64,000 bases of DNA from AC-38 sp033856025. Its GTDB lineage: Bacteria; Actinomycetota; Thermoleophilia; Solirubrobacterales; Solirubrobacteraceae. The translations under genes were made by a program, and so were the position numbers. Within the stretch, counting starts at the first letter, position 1, and the number at the start of each line of letters is the position of its first letter. Location of the stretch: contig JAWVFQ010000026.1 in assembly GCA_033856025.1 (NCBI GenBank), forward strand, positions 37,252-101,251. Direction: 5' to 3'. Positions 42,380 through 51,548 of the stretch are shown here, in pieces. Under the pieces are notes generated by a model. The model was not told where the DNA came from and searched no databases. It was given only the letters and a program-made list of their open reading frames with translations.

Positions 42380-43801
42380 ATGCCTTCGTTCGCCGACCTC
42401 GGGCTCTCCGAGACGCTCCTCGAGGCCCTGCGCGACGTGGGGTACGAGTCGCCCAGCCCGATCCAGGTCCAGGGCATCCCGCCGCTGCTCGAGGGCCGTG
42501 ACGTCATCGGCCAGGCCCAGACGGGCAGCGGGAAGACCGCGGCGTTCGGCCTGCCGATGCTGGAGTACGTGGACCCCTCCGAGAGGGAGGTCCAGGCGCT
42601 CGTCCTCACCCCGACGCGCGAGCTGTGCATCCAGGTCACCCAGGCCCTGCGCACCTACGGCGCGCGCAAGGGCGTGGACGTGGTCGCGGTGTTCGGTGGC
42701 GCCCCGATCCGCACCCAGCAGGCCCAGCTGCGCGCCGGCGGCCACATCGTCGTGGGCACGGTCGGGCGGGTCATGGACCTGATCTCGCGCCACTCGCTGA
42801 TGCTCCACTCGACGCGCTTCGTCGTCCTGGACGAGGCCGACGAGATGCTCGACCTGGGGTTCCTGGAGGACGTGGAGAAGATCCTCGCCATGACGCCCGG
42901 GTCGCGCCAGACGGCGCTGTTCAGCGCGACGATGCCCGCGGAGATCCGCCGGCTGGCCGAGCGCTACCTGATGGATCCCGTGACGGTGAAGGTCAAGGCG
43001 CCCCGTCTCACGGTGGACACCGTGGAGCAGTTCAAGCTCGAGACGGGCGGGCGCGAGAAGGACGCGGCGCTGGAGCGGGTCATCGACTCCGAGAAGCCGA
43101 CCCAGGCGATCGTGTTCGTGCGCACGAAGATCCGCTGCGATCAGCTCTACAAGCGCCTGCGCGACCGCGGCGTGGACGCCAAGGCGCTGCACGGCGACAT
43201 GAGCCAGGGCGCGCGCGACGGCGTGATGATCGGGTTCAAGGGCGGCCGCGTGCCGATCCTCGTGGCCACCGACGTGGCGGCCCGCGGGCTGGACATCGCC
43301 GGCGTCACGCACATCATCAACTTCGACGTCCCCACGTCCCCGGACGTCTACGTCCACCGCATCGGGCGCACCGGCCGGGTGGGGCGCAGCGGCCGCGCCA
43401 TCACCTTCTACGAGCCGCGCCAGAAGCGCGACATCGAGGCCATCGAGCGCCACGCCGACATCGGGCTGACGCCCTGGGAGCCGGGCGCGCACACCGACCC
43501 GGCGCCGGTCGAGGAGCGCCCGCGCCGCCACGAGAAGCCCCACGTCGCGCGCAACGGCTCCGAGCCGCACGCCAAGCTGATCGTCAACGCGGGCCGCGCC
43601 GCCGGGCTGGAGCCCGCCGACCTGGTCAACGCCGTCACCGCCGGCGCCGGCCTGGACGGCGAGGCCGTGCGCAACGTCAAGCTGCTGGACCGCTTCTCGT
43701 TCCTCGAGGTGCCCGAGGGCGAGGCCGAGCGCGTGATCGAGCGCGTGGCCGGCCGCGAGGTGCGCGGGACGACGCTGCGCCTCGAGCGCGCGCGCTCCTA
43801 G
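42380..43801 (+). CDS. DEAD-box RNA helicase with a DbpA-type RNA-binding domain
   Basis: The 473-residue protein shows all helicase motifs: Q motif YESPSPIQVQGIP, Walker A AQTGSGKT, PTRELCIQ, DEAD, SAT, and HRIGRTGRVGRSGR. After the two RecA domains (about 1-370) comes a linker and a C-terminal RRM-like DbpA domain (about 395-473, AKLIVNAGRAAGLEPADLVNAV). It unwinds RNA, probably in ribosome assembly or mRNA turnover (DeaD/CshA type). ATG 42380 is the start. The stop shares CTAG (43798-43801) with the convergent PhoD gene. Confidence 0.94.
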   Translation: MPSFADLGLSETLLEALRDVGYESPSPIQVQGIPPLLEGRDVIGQAQTGSGKTAAFGLPMLEYVDPSEREVQALVLTPTRELCIQVTQALRTYGARKGVDVVAVFGGAPIRTQQAQLRAGGHIVVGTVGRVMDLISRHSLMLHSTRFVVLDEADEMLDLGFLEDVEKILAMTPGSRQTALFSATMPAEIRRLAERYLMDPVTVKVKAPRLTVDTVEQFKLETGGREKDAALERVIDSEKPTQAIVFVRTKIRCDQLYKRLRDRGVDAKALHGDMSQGARDGVMIGFKGGRVPILVATDVAARGLDIAGVTHIINFDVPTSPDVYVHRIGRTGRVGRSGRAITFYEPRQKRDIEAIERHADIGLTPWEPGAHTDPAPVEERPRRHEKPHVARNGSEPHAKLIVNAGRAAGLEPADLVNAVTAGAGLDGEAVRNVKLLDRFSFLEVPEGEAERVIERVAGREVRGTTLRLERARS

Positions 43802-45372
43802 ACCAGCTCGACGTCGGGCACGCCGCGCGCCACGCGCAGGCGCTGGAGGGTCGACACCGGGCTGCTTGGACGATGGGCGTCGGCCACCGCGCGCAGCTCG
43901 ATCCGCGCCTCGTCGCGCGCCAGCTCCAGGACGGCGTAGCCGCGCCTGGTCTGCTCGGACCAGCGGATGTGCGGATTCGTGACGCTCACTCGCTCGGTCA
44001 CCGTGGCCACGGTCGCGGGATCGGCGCCGCGGGCCAGGCCCTCGGGGATCCCCGAGGACGAGATGGACGAGCCGATCACCTCGACCGCGGCCGGGCGCCC
44101 GTCCGACTCCCCGGTCGTCGTGACCTGCCCGGCGAAGAACGTGTGGATGTCGCCCGAGACGACGAGGACGTCCTGGATGCGGTTCGCCAGCAGGTGCTCC
44201 ATGAGCACCGCGCGCTCGCCCGCCCAGCCGTCCCACTGCGAGAGGTTGAACGGCTGGTCCGGTCCCGCCATCAGCCCCATCATCATCATCGAGCTGCCCA
44301 GCACCTTCCACGTGGCGCGCGAGCGCCGCAGCTCGCGCAGCAGCCAGGCGCGCTGGGGCTGCCCCATCAGCGAGCGGTTGCGGTCGTGGCGCGCGGCGCA
44401 CGGGCCGACGGTCGTCGGCCCCACCGTGGGCTGGTCGCGGCAGGCCAGCGGGTCGGCGTGCTGGTGGAGGTCGAGGAGGAACAGCTCGGCGTGGGCGCCC
44501 AGGCGCAGGTTTCGGTGGATGCGGTCGGGCCGCGAGGCGAAGCGCGCGAACGGCATGTGCTCGAAGAACGCGCGGTAGCCGTTGGCGCGCCGGGCCGGGA
44601 AGGGGACGCGCCGGGCGCGCCCCTGGACGTTGCCGCCCTCCATCCCGTAGTAGCTGGACTCCACCTCGTGGTCGTCCCACACGCCCATGTACGGGTGGGC
44701 CGCGTGCATCGCGCGCAGGTCGGCGTCGGAGCGGTAGAGCCGGTACTTGGCGCGGTACTCGTCCAGCGTCTGGGCGGACTGGTCGGGACCGATCGTGTCC
44801 TGGCGCGGGCCGGCGTCGCCCGTCGCCTCGTAGACGTAGTCGCCCAGGCCGACGACCAGGTCGAGGTCGCCGTCGCGCGCCATGTCGGCGTGGGCGGCGT
44901 AGTAGCCGGCCGACCAGGCCTGGCACGACCAGAAGGCGATGCGGACCGGCTCGCGGGAGTCGGGCGGGCGCAGCGTGCGCAAGCGCCCGGGCGGGGAGTG
45001 GGAGTCGCGGGTGTGGAAGCGGTAGTGGTACTCCTCGCCCGGCTTGAGGTACTGCCCGCGCAGCGTGGCGTGGACGGTGAAGTCGTCGGCGGCCCGGGCG
45101 TCGACCTCCCGGCGGTGCACGACCCGGGAGAAGCCGGGATCTCGCGCCACCTCCAGCCACAGCCGCCCGTCGCGCTCCTGCCCGTCCACGCGCGTCCACA
45201 CCGTGATCCCGTGCCCGCCCGGCACGCCGGACGCCACGCCGCACCCGAACCCCGCCTCGCGGATGCGCGGCGCGGCCCGAGCGCCCCCGGCGACGAGCCA
45301 GCCCGCACCGGCGGCGGCACCGGCGAGGAGCGAGCGGCGCGTGAGGCGTACGTCCCGTAGGGTCCGGGCCAT
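43798..45372 (-). CDS. PhoD family alkaline phosphatase, Tat-exported
   Basis: ATG 45372 gives 524 residues. The N-terminus has a twin-arginine signal (LTRRSLLAGAAAGAGWLV). The body is PhoD-like: an N-terminal fibronectin-type domain (about 40-130, GVASGVPGGHGITVWTRV), then metal-site segments VRIAFWSCQAWSAG, VGLGDYVYEA, GVWDDHEVESSYYG and VVSGDIHTFFAGQV. It would hydrolyse phosphomono- or diesters outside the cell, often under phosphate limitation. Its start overlaps the divergent cyclophilin start within CATG, and its stop shares CTAG with the helicase gene. Confidence 0.92.
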   Translation of the reverse strand: MARTLRDVRLTRRSLLAGAAAGAGWLVAGGARAAPRIREAGFGCGVASGVPGGHGITVWTRVDGQERDGRLWLEVARDPGFSRVVHRREVDARAADDFTVHATLRGQYLKPGEEYHYRFHTRDSHSPPGRLRTLRPPDSREPVRIAFWSCQAWSAGYYAAHADMARDGDLDLVVGLGDYVYEATGDAGPRQDTIGPDQSAQTLDEYRAKYRLYRSDADLRAMHAAHPYMGVWDDHEVESSYYGMEGGNVQGRARRVPFPARRANGYRAFFEHMPFARFASRPDRIHRNLRLGAHAELFLLDLHQHADPLACRDQPTVGPTTVGPCAARHDRNRSLMGQPQRAWLLRELRRSRATWKVLGSSMMMMGLMAGPDQPFNLSQWDGWAGERAVLMEHLLANRIQDVLVVSGDIHTFFAGQVTTTGESDGRPAAVEVIGSSISSSGIPEGLARGADPATVATVTERVSVTNPHIRWSEQTRRGYAVLELARDEARIELRAVADAHRPSSPVSTLQRLRVARGVPDVELV

Positions 45373-45829
45373 GTCCACCGCCACTATGCACACAAACGCG
45401 GGCGCGATCGAGATCGAGCTGTTCGACGAGGACGCCCCCAAGACCGTCGAGAACTTCCGCAAGCTGGCCGCAGACGGCTTCTACGACGGCGTGATCTTCC
45501 ACCGCGTCATCCCCGACTTCATGGTCCAGGGCGGCGACCCGCAGGGGACGGGCACCGGCGGCCCCGGCTACACGTTCGAGGACGAGTTCAACCAGCACAA
45601 GATCGTCCGGGGCGCGCTGGCCATGGCCAACGCCGGGCCCAACACCAACGGCTCGCAGTTCTTCATCGTCACCACGGACGCCGCGCCCTGGCTGGACGGC
45701 AAGCACACCGTGTTCGGCCAGGTGACCGAGGGGATGGACACCGTCGACGCGATCGAGCGCACCCCCACCGGCGCGGGCGACCGCCCGGTGGACGAGCAGC
45801 GCATCGAGCGCATCGAGCTGGGCGACTAG
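45371..45829 (+). CDS. Cyclophilin-type peptidyl-prolyl isomerase
   Basis: The 152-residue protein is a short cytoplasmic cyclophilin: AIEIELFDEDAPKTVENFRKLA, DGVIFHRVIPDFMVQGGDPQGTGTGGPGY, ALAMANAGPNTNGSQFFI with the active-site Arg/Phe/Gln/Phe set, and HTVFGQVTEGMDTVDAI. It speeds proline isomerisation in folding proteins. ATG 45371 (MSTATMHTNAG) is favoured over ATG 45386 because the family usually has this short lead. The start codon overlaps the PhoD start on the other strand. Confidence 0.95.
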   Translation: MSTATMHTNAGAIEIELFDEDAPKTVENFRKLAADGFYDGVIFHRVIPDFMVQGGDPQGTGTGGPGYTFEDEFNQHKIVRGALAMANAGPNTNGSQFFIVTTDAAPWLDGKHTVFGQVTEGMDTVDAIERTPTGAGDRPVDEQRIERIELGD

Positions 45830-45892
45830 CCCGCGCGTCCAGCCGCGGCGGCCGCGGCTCAAGCGCGGGCGTCGCGCGCCGATCACATCGAC

Positions 45893-46261
45893 ATGCGCGC
45901 GAGCATGGCGGTGGCGGCTGCTCTCCTCGTCGCGGCCGCCTGCGCTGCCGCGACGCACGCGGCCGCCCCGCGGTCGACCGCCGTCGGCGTCTCCGAGCGC
46001 GAGTTCCGCATCGGCCTGTACCGGCGGACGGTCGAGCCCGGCACGGTCCGCCTGAACGTCACGAACTTCGGCGAGGACGCCCACGACCTCGCGGTGGTCG
46101 CCCCGGACGGGCGGACGCTGGCGCTGTCGCCGGAGATCCGCTCGGGCCGGCGCCACACCGTGGCCGTCCGCCTGGCCCGGCCGGGCGCCTACACGCTGCT
46201 GTGCACCAAGCCCGAGCACGTGTCGCGCGGCATGCGCACGACCCTGCGGGTGAACCGGTGA
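45893..46261 (+). CDS. Secreted cupredoxin-like copper protein
   Basis: The 122-residue product has a signal peptide (about 1-24, MAVAAALLVAAACAAATHAAA) and a beta-sandwich resembling plastocyanin-like cupredoxins. NFGEDAHDLAVV supplies a His, and CTKPEHVSRGM gives the Cys, His and Met of a type 1 copper site. It could carry electrons or bind copper outside the membrane. Its stop overlaps the GTG of the DUF1800 gene (GTGA), so it is co-translated with the DUF1800/DUF1501 pair. Confidence 0.78.
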   Translation: MRASMAVAAALLVAAACAAATHAAAPRSTAVGVSEREFRIGLYRRTVEPGTVRLNVTNFGEDAHDLAVVAPDGRTLALSPEIRSGRRHTVAVRLARPGAYTLLCTKPEHVSRGMRTTLRVNR

Positions 46262-47745
46262 GCGCGGTCGCGACGGCCGCGAAGGCGGGCGCGGGTGAGG
46301 CGGCCGCATCCGGCGAGTCGCTGGTCGTCGAGGACGCCGGCGCCAAGGAGGCCGCGCGGCGCCGGGTGGCCCGGCGCAAGCCCGCCCGGCGGCGTCCCAA
46401 GCGGGCGCCCCGCGCGACCGGGGCGTGGAACGAGGCGCACGTCAACCGCCTGTTCTGGCGCGCCGGGTTCGGCGCGCGGCCCGACGAGGCCGCGACCTGG
46501 GCCAAGCGCGGGCGCGACGCCACCCTGCGCTTCGTCCTGGACGGCGGCCCCCGGGGGGCCGCGCTCGTGGGCCCCACGCCCAACGTCGACGGCAAGCCGC
46601 TGGACCCGGTCAACGAGTGGGCGCACGACGGCCTGTGGTGGCTGGACCGCATGGTCCGCTCCCAGCGCCCGCTGGTGGAGAAGATGACCCTGTTCTGGCA
46701 CGACCACTTCGCCACCAACGACCAGGAGACCCCGCTGATGCTGGCGCAGAACCGCACGCTGCGCGCCCACGCGCTCGGGTCGTTCCCCAAGCTCCTGAGC
46801 GCGGTCACGCAGGACCCGGCGATGCAGCTCTTCCTCTCCCTGGCCGACTCCGACAAGGACCATCCCAACGAGAACTACGCCCGCGAGCTGATGGAGCTCT
46901 TCACGCTGGGCCAGGGCTACTCCGAGGACGACATCCGCCAGGCCGCCCGCGCGCTGACCGGCTTTCGCGCCCGCTGGACCGACGACGGCTTCAAGGGCAT
47001 CCACTACGACCGCGACGCCCACGACGGCGGCGTCAAGGAGGTCTTCGGCCGCCGCGGGCGCTTCGACTGGGCCGACGTCCTGAAGCTGGTCGTGGCCCAC
47101 CCGGCGCACGCCCCGTACATGGCCACCAAGCTGTGGCAGTTCTTCGTCACGGACGCGCCGTCGCGGTCGACCGTGCGCTCGCTGGCCGCCACGTACCGGA
47201 GCTCGGGTCACCGGATCAAGCCGCTGGTCGCCGCGATCCTCGGCCACTCCGCGCTCTACCGCAACCTCGACGCGCCCGACATGGTCAAGTCGCCGATCGT
47301 CTTCGTGGCCGGGACGCTGCGCACCAACGGCCTCGGCGTGACCTACGAGCCGCTGACCTGGATGCTGGACAGCATGGGCCAGCGCCCGTTCGACCCGCCC
47401 TCCGTGGCCGGCTGGGACTGGGGGCCGGCCTGGATGTCCTCGAACTCCATGCGCGTGCGCTTCGACTGGGGCAACCGGCTGATCGACAAGGACGCGCTGG
47501 GTCCCAAGCCCGGGACCGTCCAGCCGCCGCCCGCCGCCGCCGACGCGCTGGAGCAGGCGCTGGCCGCCACCGGCCGCCCCTGGATCTCCGGCGTCACCCG
47601 CAGCCACCTGCTGGAGATGGCCACCCATTACTTCGACGACCTCAAGCCCAACACCCGGCCGCAGAGGCGGATCGAGCGCGCCGAGATGCTCCAGCGCTCG
47701 CTGCGGCTGATCCTGCTGGCCGGGCCCGACGCCCAACTGCACTGA
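46258..47745 (+). CDS. DUF1800 family protein
   Basis: The 495-residue protein has an Ala/Arg/Lys-rich N-terminus (about 1-65) and then a DUF1800 domain: VNRLFWRAGFGARPDEAATWAKRG, MTLFWHDHFATN, HPNENYARELMELFTLGQGYSEDDIRQAARALTGF and FVFVAGTLR-like segments. No standard signal peptide is visible; the basic N-terminus is unusual. DUF1800 and DUF1501 are regularly found side by side; their role is unknown. GTG 46258 overlaps the cupredoxin stop, and its own stop overlaps the next ATG as TGATG. Confidence 0.9.
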   Translation: MSAVATAAKAGAGEAAASGESLVVEDAGAKEAARRRVARRKPARRRPKRAPRATGAWNEAHVNRLFWRAGFGARPDEAATWAKRGRDATLRFVLDGGPRGAALVGPTPNVDGKPLDPVNEWAHDGLWWLDRMVRSQRPLVEKMTLFWHDHFATNDQETPLMLAQNRTLRAHALGSFPKLLSAVTQDPAMQLFLSLADSDKDHPNENYARELMELFTLGQGYSEDDIRQAARALTGFRARWTDDGFKGIHYDRDAHDGGVKEVFGRRGRFDWADVLKLVVAHPAHAPYMATKLWQFFVTDAPSRSTVRSLAATYRSSGHRIKPLVAAILGHSALYRNLDAPDMVKSPIVFVAGTLRTNGLGVTYEPLTWMLDSMGQRPFDPPSVAGWDWGPAWMSSNSMRVRFDWGNRLIDKDALGPKPGTVQPPPAAADALEQALAATGRPWISGVTRSHLLEMATHYFDDLKPNTRPQRRIERAEMLQRSLRLILLAGPDAQLH

Positions 47746-49070
47746 TGCCCAGAAACGCCCACCGCGCCTGCGACGACTTCCACCAGACGGCCCGGTCCCT
47801 GACCCGCCGGCAGGTGCTCATGCGGGGCATCGGCGCCGGCATCTCGGTGTACGCGGCGCAGGCGATGCCGTTCGCGCGGATCCTCGAGGCCGCCACCGCC
47901 GAGGCCGCCGCCGCGCCGAATGCGCCGGTGCTCGTATCCGTCTTCCTCCCGGGGGGCCTGGACCTGATGAGCGCGCTGCCGCCCCTGGGCCAGTACGACC
48001 GCTACGCCGACCTGCGCGGCGGCGTGAAGATCGACGTCCCGCCGCCGCTCGGCGCCACCGGCCTGGGCATCCACCCGTCGCTGGCCGAGGGCCTGGGCGG
48101 CGGAGTCAAGGGCCTGTTCGACGCCGGCAAGGTCGGCTTCATGCCGGGGATCGACTACGCCAATCCGGATTTGTCGCACTTCCACTCGCGCCACTTCTGG
48201 GAGACCGGGCTGATCACGCCCAACGTCGCGCCCGGATGGCTCGGCCGCTGGCTGGATCGCCACGGCTCGTCGGACAACCCGCTCCAGGGCCTGTCGCTCT
48301 CCTACGGCCTGTCGCCCGTGATGCGCTCGGGCCGCGCGCCCGTGGCCGCGGTCGCGAGCCCCGACGACGCGCTGATGTGGATGCGCGACGTATGGGGGAC
48401 GGCCTACGACAGCGCGATGGACACGTGGGGGCGGATCGCCTCGGCGCGTCCCGGCGCCCCCGGGCCGTCGGCCGCTTACGAGGGCGCCCGGCTGGCCAAG
48501 GAGGTGGGCGACCGCCTGGCGCCCTACCGCGGCGACGAGAACAACGACCCGCTCGCGCCGGCCGTCGCGTATCCCAAGGACAACGACTTCGCCCAGCGCC
48601 TCTCGCGCCTGGCCGCGCTGGTGGCCCAGCCCCTGGGGATCCGCGTGGCCACGGTGGAGTCGGACGGCGACTTCGACACCCACGACAACCAGCCCGACGA
48701 CCTGGCCAAGGGCCTGCGCGAGGTGTCCGAGGGCCTGGCCGCCTTCCAGGCCGACCTCGAGGCGCGCGGCGTGGCCGACCGCGTGATGACCCTCGTGTGG
48801 TCGGAGTTCGGCCGGCGCCCGCAGGCCAACGAGTCCAGCGGGACCGACCACGGCGCCGGCGGCATCGCCTGGGTCCAGGGCACCCGCGCCCGGCCCGGCA
48901 TCCACACCGACTACCCGAGCCTCACCGACTTCGACCGCGAGGACAACCTCCAGGTCACCGTCGACTTCCGCTCCGTCTACGCCAGCTTGCTGGAGAGCTG
49001 GCTGGGCACCGGCGCCGACGAGGTCATACCCAACGCCGGCGCCTTCCGCCGCCTGCCGCTCGTGGCTTAG
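47745..49070 (+). CDS. DUF1501 family protein, Tat-exported
   Basis: The 441-residue protein has a twin-arginine signal (SLTRRQVLMRGIGAGISVYAAQA). The DUF1501 domain follows, related to sulfatase/alkaline phosphatase folds: LVSVFLPGGLDLMSALPP, HPSLAEGLGGGVKGLFDAGKVGFMPGIDY, SHFHSRHFWETG, FDTHDNQ and MTLVWSEFGRRPQANESSGTDHGAGG, the last two with likely metal-binding residues. The substrate is unknown. It is coupled to the DUF1800 gene by TGATG and forms a three-gene secreted set with the cupredoxin. Confidence 0.9.
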   Translation: MPRNAHRACDDFHQTARSLTRRQVLMRGIGAGISVYAAQAMPFARILEAATAEAAAAPNAPVLVSVFLPGGLDLMSALPPLGQYDRYADLRGGVKIDVPPPLGATGLGIHPSLAEGLGGGVKGLFDAGKVGFMPGIDYANPDLSHFHSRHFWETGLITPNVAPGWLGRWLDRHGSSDNPLQGLSLSYGLSPVMRSGRAPVAAVASPDDALMWMRDVWGTAYDSAMDTWGRIASARPGAPGPSAAYEGARLAKEVGDRLAPYRGDENNDPLAPAVAYPKDNDFAQRLSRLAALVAQPLGIRVATVESDGDFDTHDNQPDDLAKGLREVSEGLAAFQADLEARGVADRVMTLVWSEFGRRPQANESSGTDHGAGGIAWVQGTRARPGIHTDYPSLTDFDREDNLQVTVDFRSVYASLLESWLGTGADEVIPNAGAFRRLPLVA

Positions 49071-49151
49071 GCCGTCCTGGCTGGACGGCCAGCCGGGACG
49101 GGATGTCGAGTAGGCTCCAGTGCAGCGGACGGAGCGATGAGAGGAGCTGGA

Positions 49152-50690
49152 ATGGCGACGGTCGAGCAGCGTGTGGAGACGGGTAATGGGGCCAAGACCG
49201 GGACTCCGGTCGAGAACCCCGCCACCGGCGAGATGATCACGCGGGTCCCCGATCTGGGGCCCGAGGACGTCAAGGCGATCGTGGCCCGCGCCCGGGCGGC
49301 TCAGCCCGGCTGGGAGGCGCTCGGCTTCGAGGGCCGCGCCAAGGTTCTCCTGCGCGCGCAGAAGTGGGTGATGGACAACGCCGTACGCATCATCGACACG
49401 ATCGTCGCCGAGACCGGCAAGACCTACGAGGACGCGCAGCTGGCCGAGGTGTCCTACGCCGCCAACGCCTTCGGCTTCTGGGCCAAGAACGCTCCGGAGT
49501 ACCTGGCCGACGAGCGGGTGAAGTCCTCCAGCCTGTTCGTCAAGGGCGCGAAGCTGATCGTCCGCTACCAGCCGCTCGGCGTGGTCGGCGTGATCGGACC
49601 GTGGAACTACCCGCTCACCAACTCCTTCGGCGACTGCATCCCGGCGCTGGCCGCCGGCAACGCCGCCGTGCTCAAGCCGGCCGAGAAGACGCCGCTCACC
49701 TCGCTGCTCATGGCCGAGATGCTGGCCGAATGCGGGATGCCCGAGGACGTCTTCCAGGTCGCGACCGGCAAGGGCTCCGTCACCGGCCCCCCGCTGATCG
49801 ACGCCGTGGACTTCGTGATGTTCACCGGCTCCACCGAGACCGGCAAGCGGGTCATGGCCCAGGCGGCCGAGACGCTCACGCCGGTCGGCCTGGAGCTCGG
49901 CGGCAAGGACCCGATGATCGTCCTGTCCGACGCCGACGTCGAGCGCGCCGCCAACGCCGCGGTGTTCTACGGCTTCCAGAACGGCGGGCAGACCTGCATC
50001 TCGGTCGAGCGCGTGTACGTGGAGGAGCCCGTCTACGACGAGTTCGTCTCCAAGGTCACCGAGAAGGCCCGGGCGCTGCGCCAGGGCCCGCCGTCCGGCC
50101 CGGCCTCCGTCGACGTGGGCGCGATCATCTTCGAGCCCCAGATGGAGACGATCGCCGACCACGTCAAGGACGCGGTCGACAAGGGCGCGAAGATCGTGGC
50201 CGGCGGCCACGCCAAGACCGACCGCGGGCGTTACTTCGAGCCCACCGTGCTGGTCGACGTCGACCACACGATGAAGTGCATGACGGAGGAGACGTTCGGC
50301 CCGACGCTGCCGATCATGAAGGTGCGCGACGCCGACGAGGCCATCAAGCTGGCCAACGACTCGCCGTTCGGGCTCGCCGGCTCCGTCTTCACCAAGGACG
50401 TGGAGAAGGGCGAGCGCGTGGCGCGCCAGGTCGAGTCCGGCGCGGTGTGCGTGAACGACGCGATGCTCAACTACGCGGCGCTGGAGATCCCGATGGGCGG
50501 CTGGAAGACCTCCGGCCTGGGCGCGCGCCACGGCGCGGGCGGGATCCGCAAGTACTGCGCCCAGCAGACGCTGCTGATCAAGCGCTTCGCGCTCAAGAAG
50601 GACATCCACATGTTCCCGTACAGCAAGCGCAACACGAAGATCCTGGGCCGGATGCTGAAGTTCCTGTACGGGCGCGGCCGCCGCGACTAG
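49152..50690 (+). CDS. Aldehyde dehydrogenase family protein
   Basis: The 512-residue enzyme has the ALDH landmarks: LGVVGVIGPWNYPLTNSFGDCIPALAAGNAAVLKPAEKTP (NAD pocket), FTGSTETGKRVMAQAAE, catalytic Glu in GLELGGKDPMIVL and catalytic Cys in NGGQTCISVERV. GSVFTKDVEKGERVARQVESGAVCVND and the C-terminal GGWKTSGLGARHG are also typical. It oxidises an aldehyde with NAD(P); succinate-semialdehyde-like or aliphatic aldehydes are possible. ATG 49152 has GAGGAGCTGG just before it. The next gene follows in the same frame 3 bases after its stop. Confidence 0.93.
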   Translation: MATVEQRVETGNGAKTGTPVENPATGEMITRVPDLGPEDVKAIVARARAAQPGWEALGFEGRAKVLLRAQKWVMDNAVRIIDTIVAETGKTYEDAQLAEVSYAANAFGFWAKNAPEYLADERVKSSSLFVKGAKLIVRYQPLGVVGVIGPWNYPLTNSFGDCIPALAAGNAAVLKPAEKTPLTSLLMAEMLAECGMPEDVFQVATGKGSVTGPPLIDAVDFVMFTGSTETGKRVMAQAAETLTPVGLELGGKDPMIVLSDADVERAANAAVFYGFQNGGQTCISVERVYVEEPVYDEFVSKVTEKARALRQGPPSGPASVDVGAIIFEPQMETIADHVKDAVDKGAKIVAGGHAKTDRGRYFEPTVLVDVDHTMKCMTEETFGPTLPIMKVRDADEAIKLANDSPFGLAGSVFTKDVEKGERVARQVESGAVCVNDAMLNYAALEIPMGGWKTSGLGARHGAGGIRKYCAQQTLLIKRFALKKDIHMFPYSKRNTKILGRMLKFLYGRGRRD

Positions 50691-50693
50691 GCC

Positions 50694-51539
50694 CTGCTTG
50701 CCGTAGCGCTGGGCCTCGGCTCGTCCCTGCTGTGGGGGCTGGCCGACTTCGGGGGCGGCCTCCAGGCCCGCCGCGTGCCGCTGCTCGTGGTGCTCGGCGT
50801 CTCGCAGGCGGCGGGCGTGCTGGGCATCGCGCTGCTGACGGCGTTCAGCGGGGAGTCGTTCCCGGGGATCGCCCACATGTGGCCCGCCGCGGCCGGCGGC
50901 GCGGCGGGGATCGTGGCCATCGCCGCCTTCTACCGCGGCCTGGCCATCGGGACGATGAGCATCGTCGCGCCGATCTCGGCCACCGGAGCCGCCGTGCCCG
51001 TGCTCGTCGGGGTGGCCACCGGGGACCGGCCCGGCCCGCTCGTCGTCGTGGGGATCGCGGCCGCCATCACGGGAGTCGTGCTGGCCTCGCGCGAGGACGC
51101 CCCGGAGGGCTCCGAGCGCGCGGCGACGGCGCGGCGCAGCGTGCTCCTGGCGCTCGTGGCGGCGCTCGGCTTCGGCGCCTTCTTCGTGGGGATGGACGCG
51201 TCCGCCGACGACGGCGTCCTGTGGGCGCTGCTGTCCGCGCGCATCGCGTCGTTCGCCCTGATGGCCGCGGCGCTGGCGGCGGCGCGGCCCGCGGCGCCCC
51301 GCGACCCGCGGTTGCTCGGCGTCCTCGCCGGGATCGGCCTGCTCGACCTCGGCGCCAACGGCTGCTTCGCCCTGGCCACCACCAAGGGGCTGCTGAGCGT
51401 GACCTCGGTCGTGGGCTCGCTCTACCCGCTGGTCACGGTGCTGCTGGCCCGCCTGGTCCTCGGCGAGCGAGTGCGCCGCGTGCAGGAGCTGGGCATCGCG
51501 GCGGCCGTGCTCGGCGTCGTGTTGATCGCCGCGGGCTGA
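50694..51539 (+). CDS. EamA (DMT) family transporter with an unusual start
   Basis: The protein has about ten membrane helices in two EamA repeats: TM1 GLGSSLLWGLADFGGG, AIGTMSIVAPISATGAAVPVLVG, then the second half with LLGVLAGIGLLDLGANGCFALATTKG, SVVGSLYPLVTVLLARLVLGE and AAVLGVVLIAAG. The first ordinary start codon in frame is GTG 50775, but this would drop TM1, which is encoded in frame from just after the ALDH stop at 50688. CTG 50694 is therefore proposed as start (281 residues); GTG 50775 (254 residues) is the conservative choice. The substrate is unknown. Confidence 0.8.
   Translation: MLAVALGLGSSLLWGLADFGGGLQARRVPLLVVLGVSQAAGVLGIALLTAFSGESFPGIAHMWPAAAGGAAGIVAIAAFYRGLAIGTMSIVAPISATGAAVPVLVGVATGDRPGPLVVVGIAAAITGVVLASREDAPEGSERAATARRSVLLALVAALGFGAFFVGMDASADDGVLWALLSARIASFALMAAALAAARPAAPRDPRLLGVLAGIGLLDLGANGCFALATTKGLLSVTSVVGSLYPLVTVLLARLVLGERVRRVQELGIAAAVLGVVLIAAG
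51523..51539. repeat. Left copy of a 17-bp direct repeat
   Basis: TGATCGCCGCGGGCTGA here, covering the stop of the EamA gene, is identical to 52384-52400. The two copies flank the region with the membrane protein at 51575-52327. Confidence 0.85.
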
Positions 51540-51548
51540 CAGCGGACG

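Noticed and set aside
42275..46309. Very long minus-strand open frame (1344 codons) over several genes
   Set aside because: It is a GC-codon shadow. It runs opposite the helicase and cyclophilin genes and out of frame with PhoD, all of which have clear family motifs. Its own translation is low-complexity Arg/Ala/Gly with no domain.
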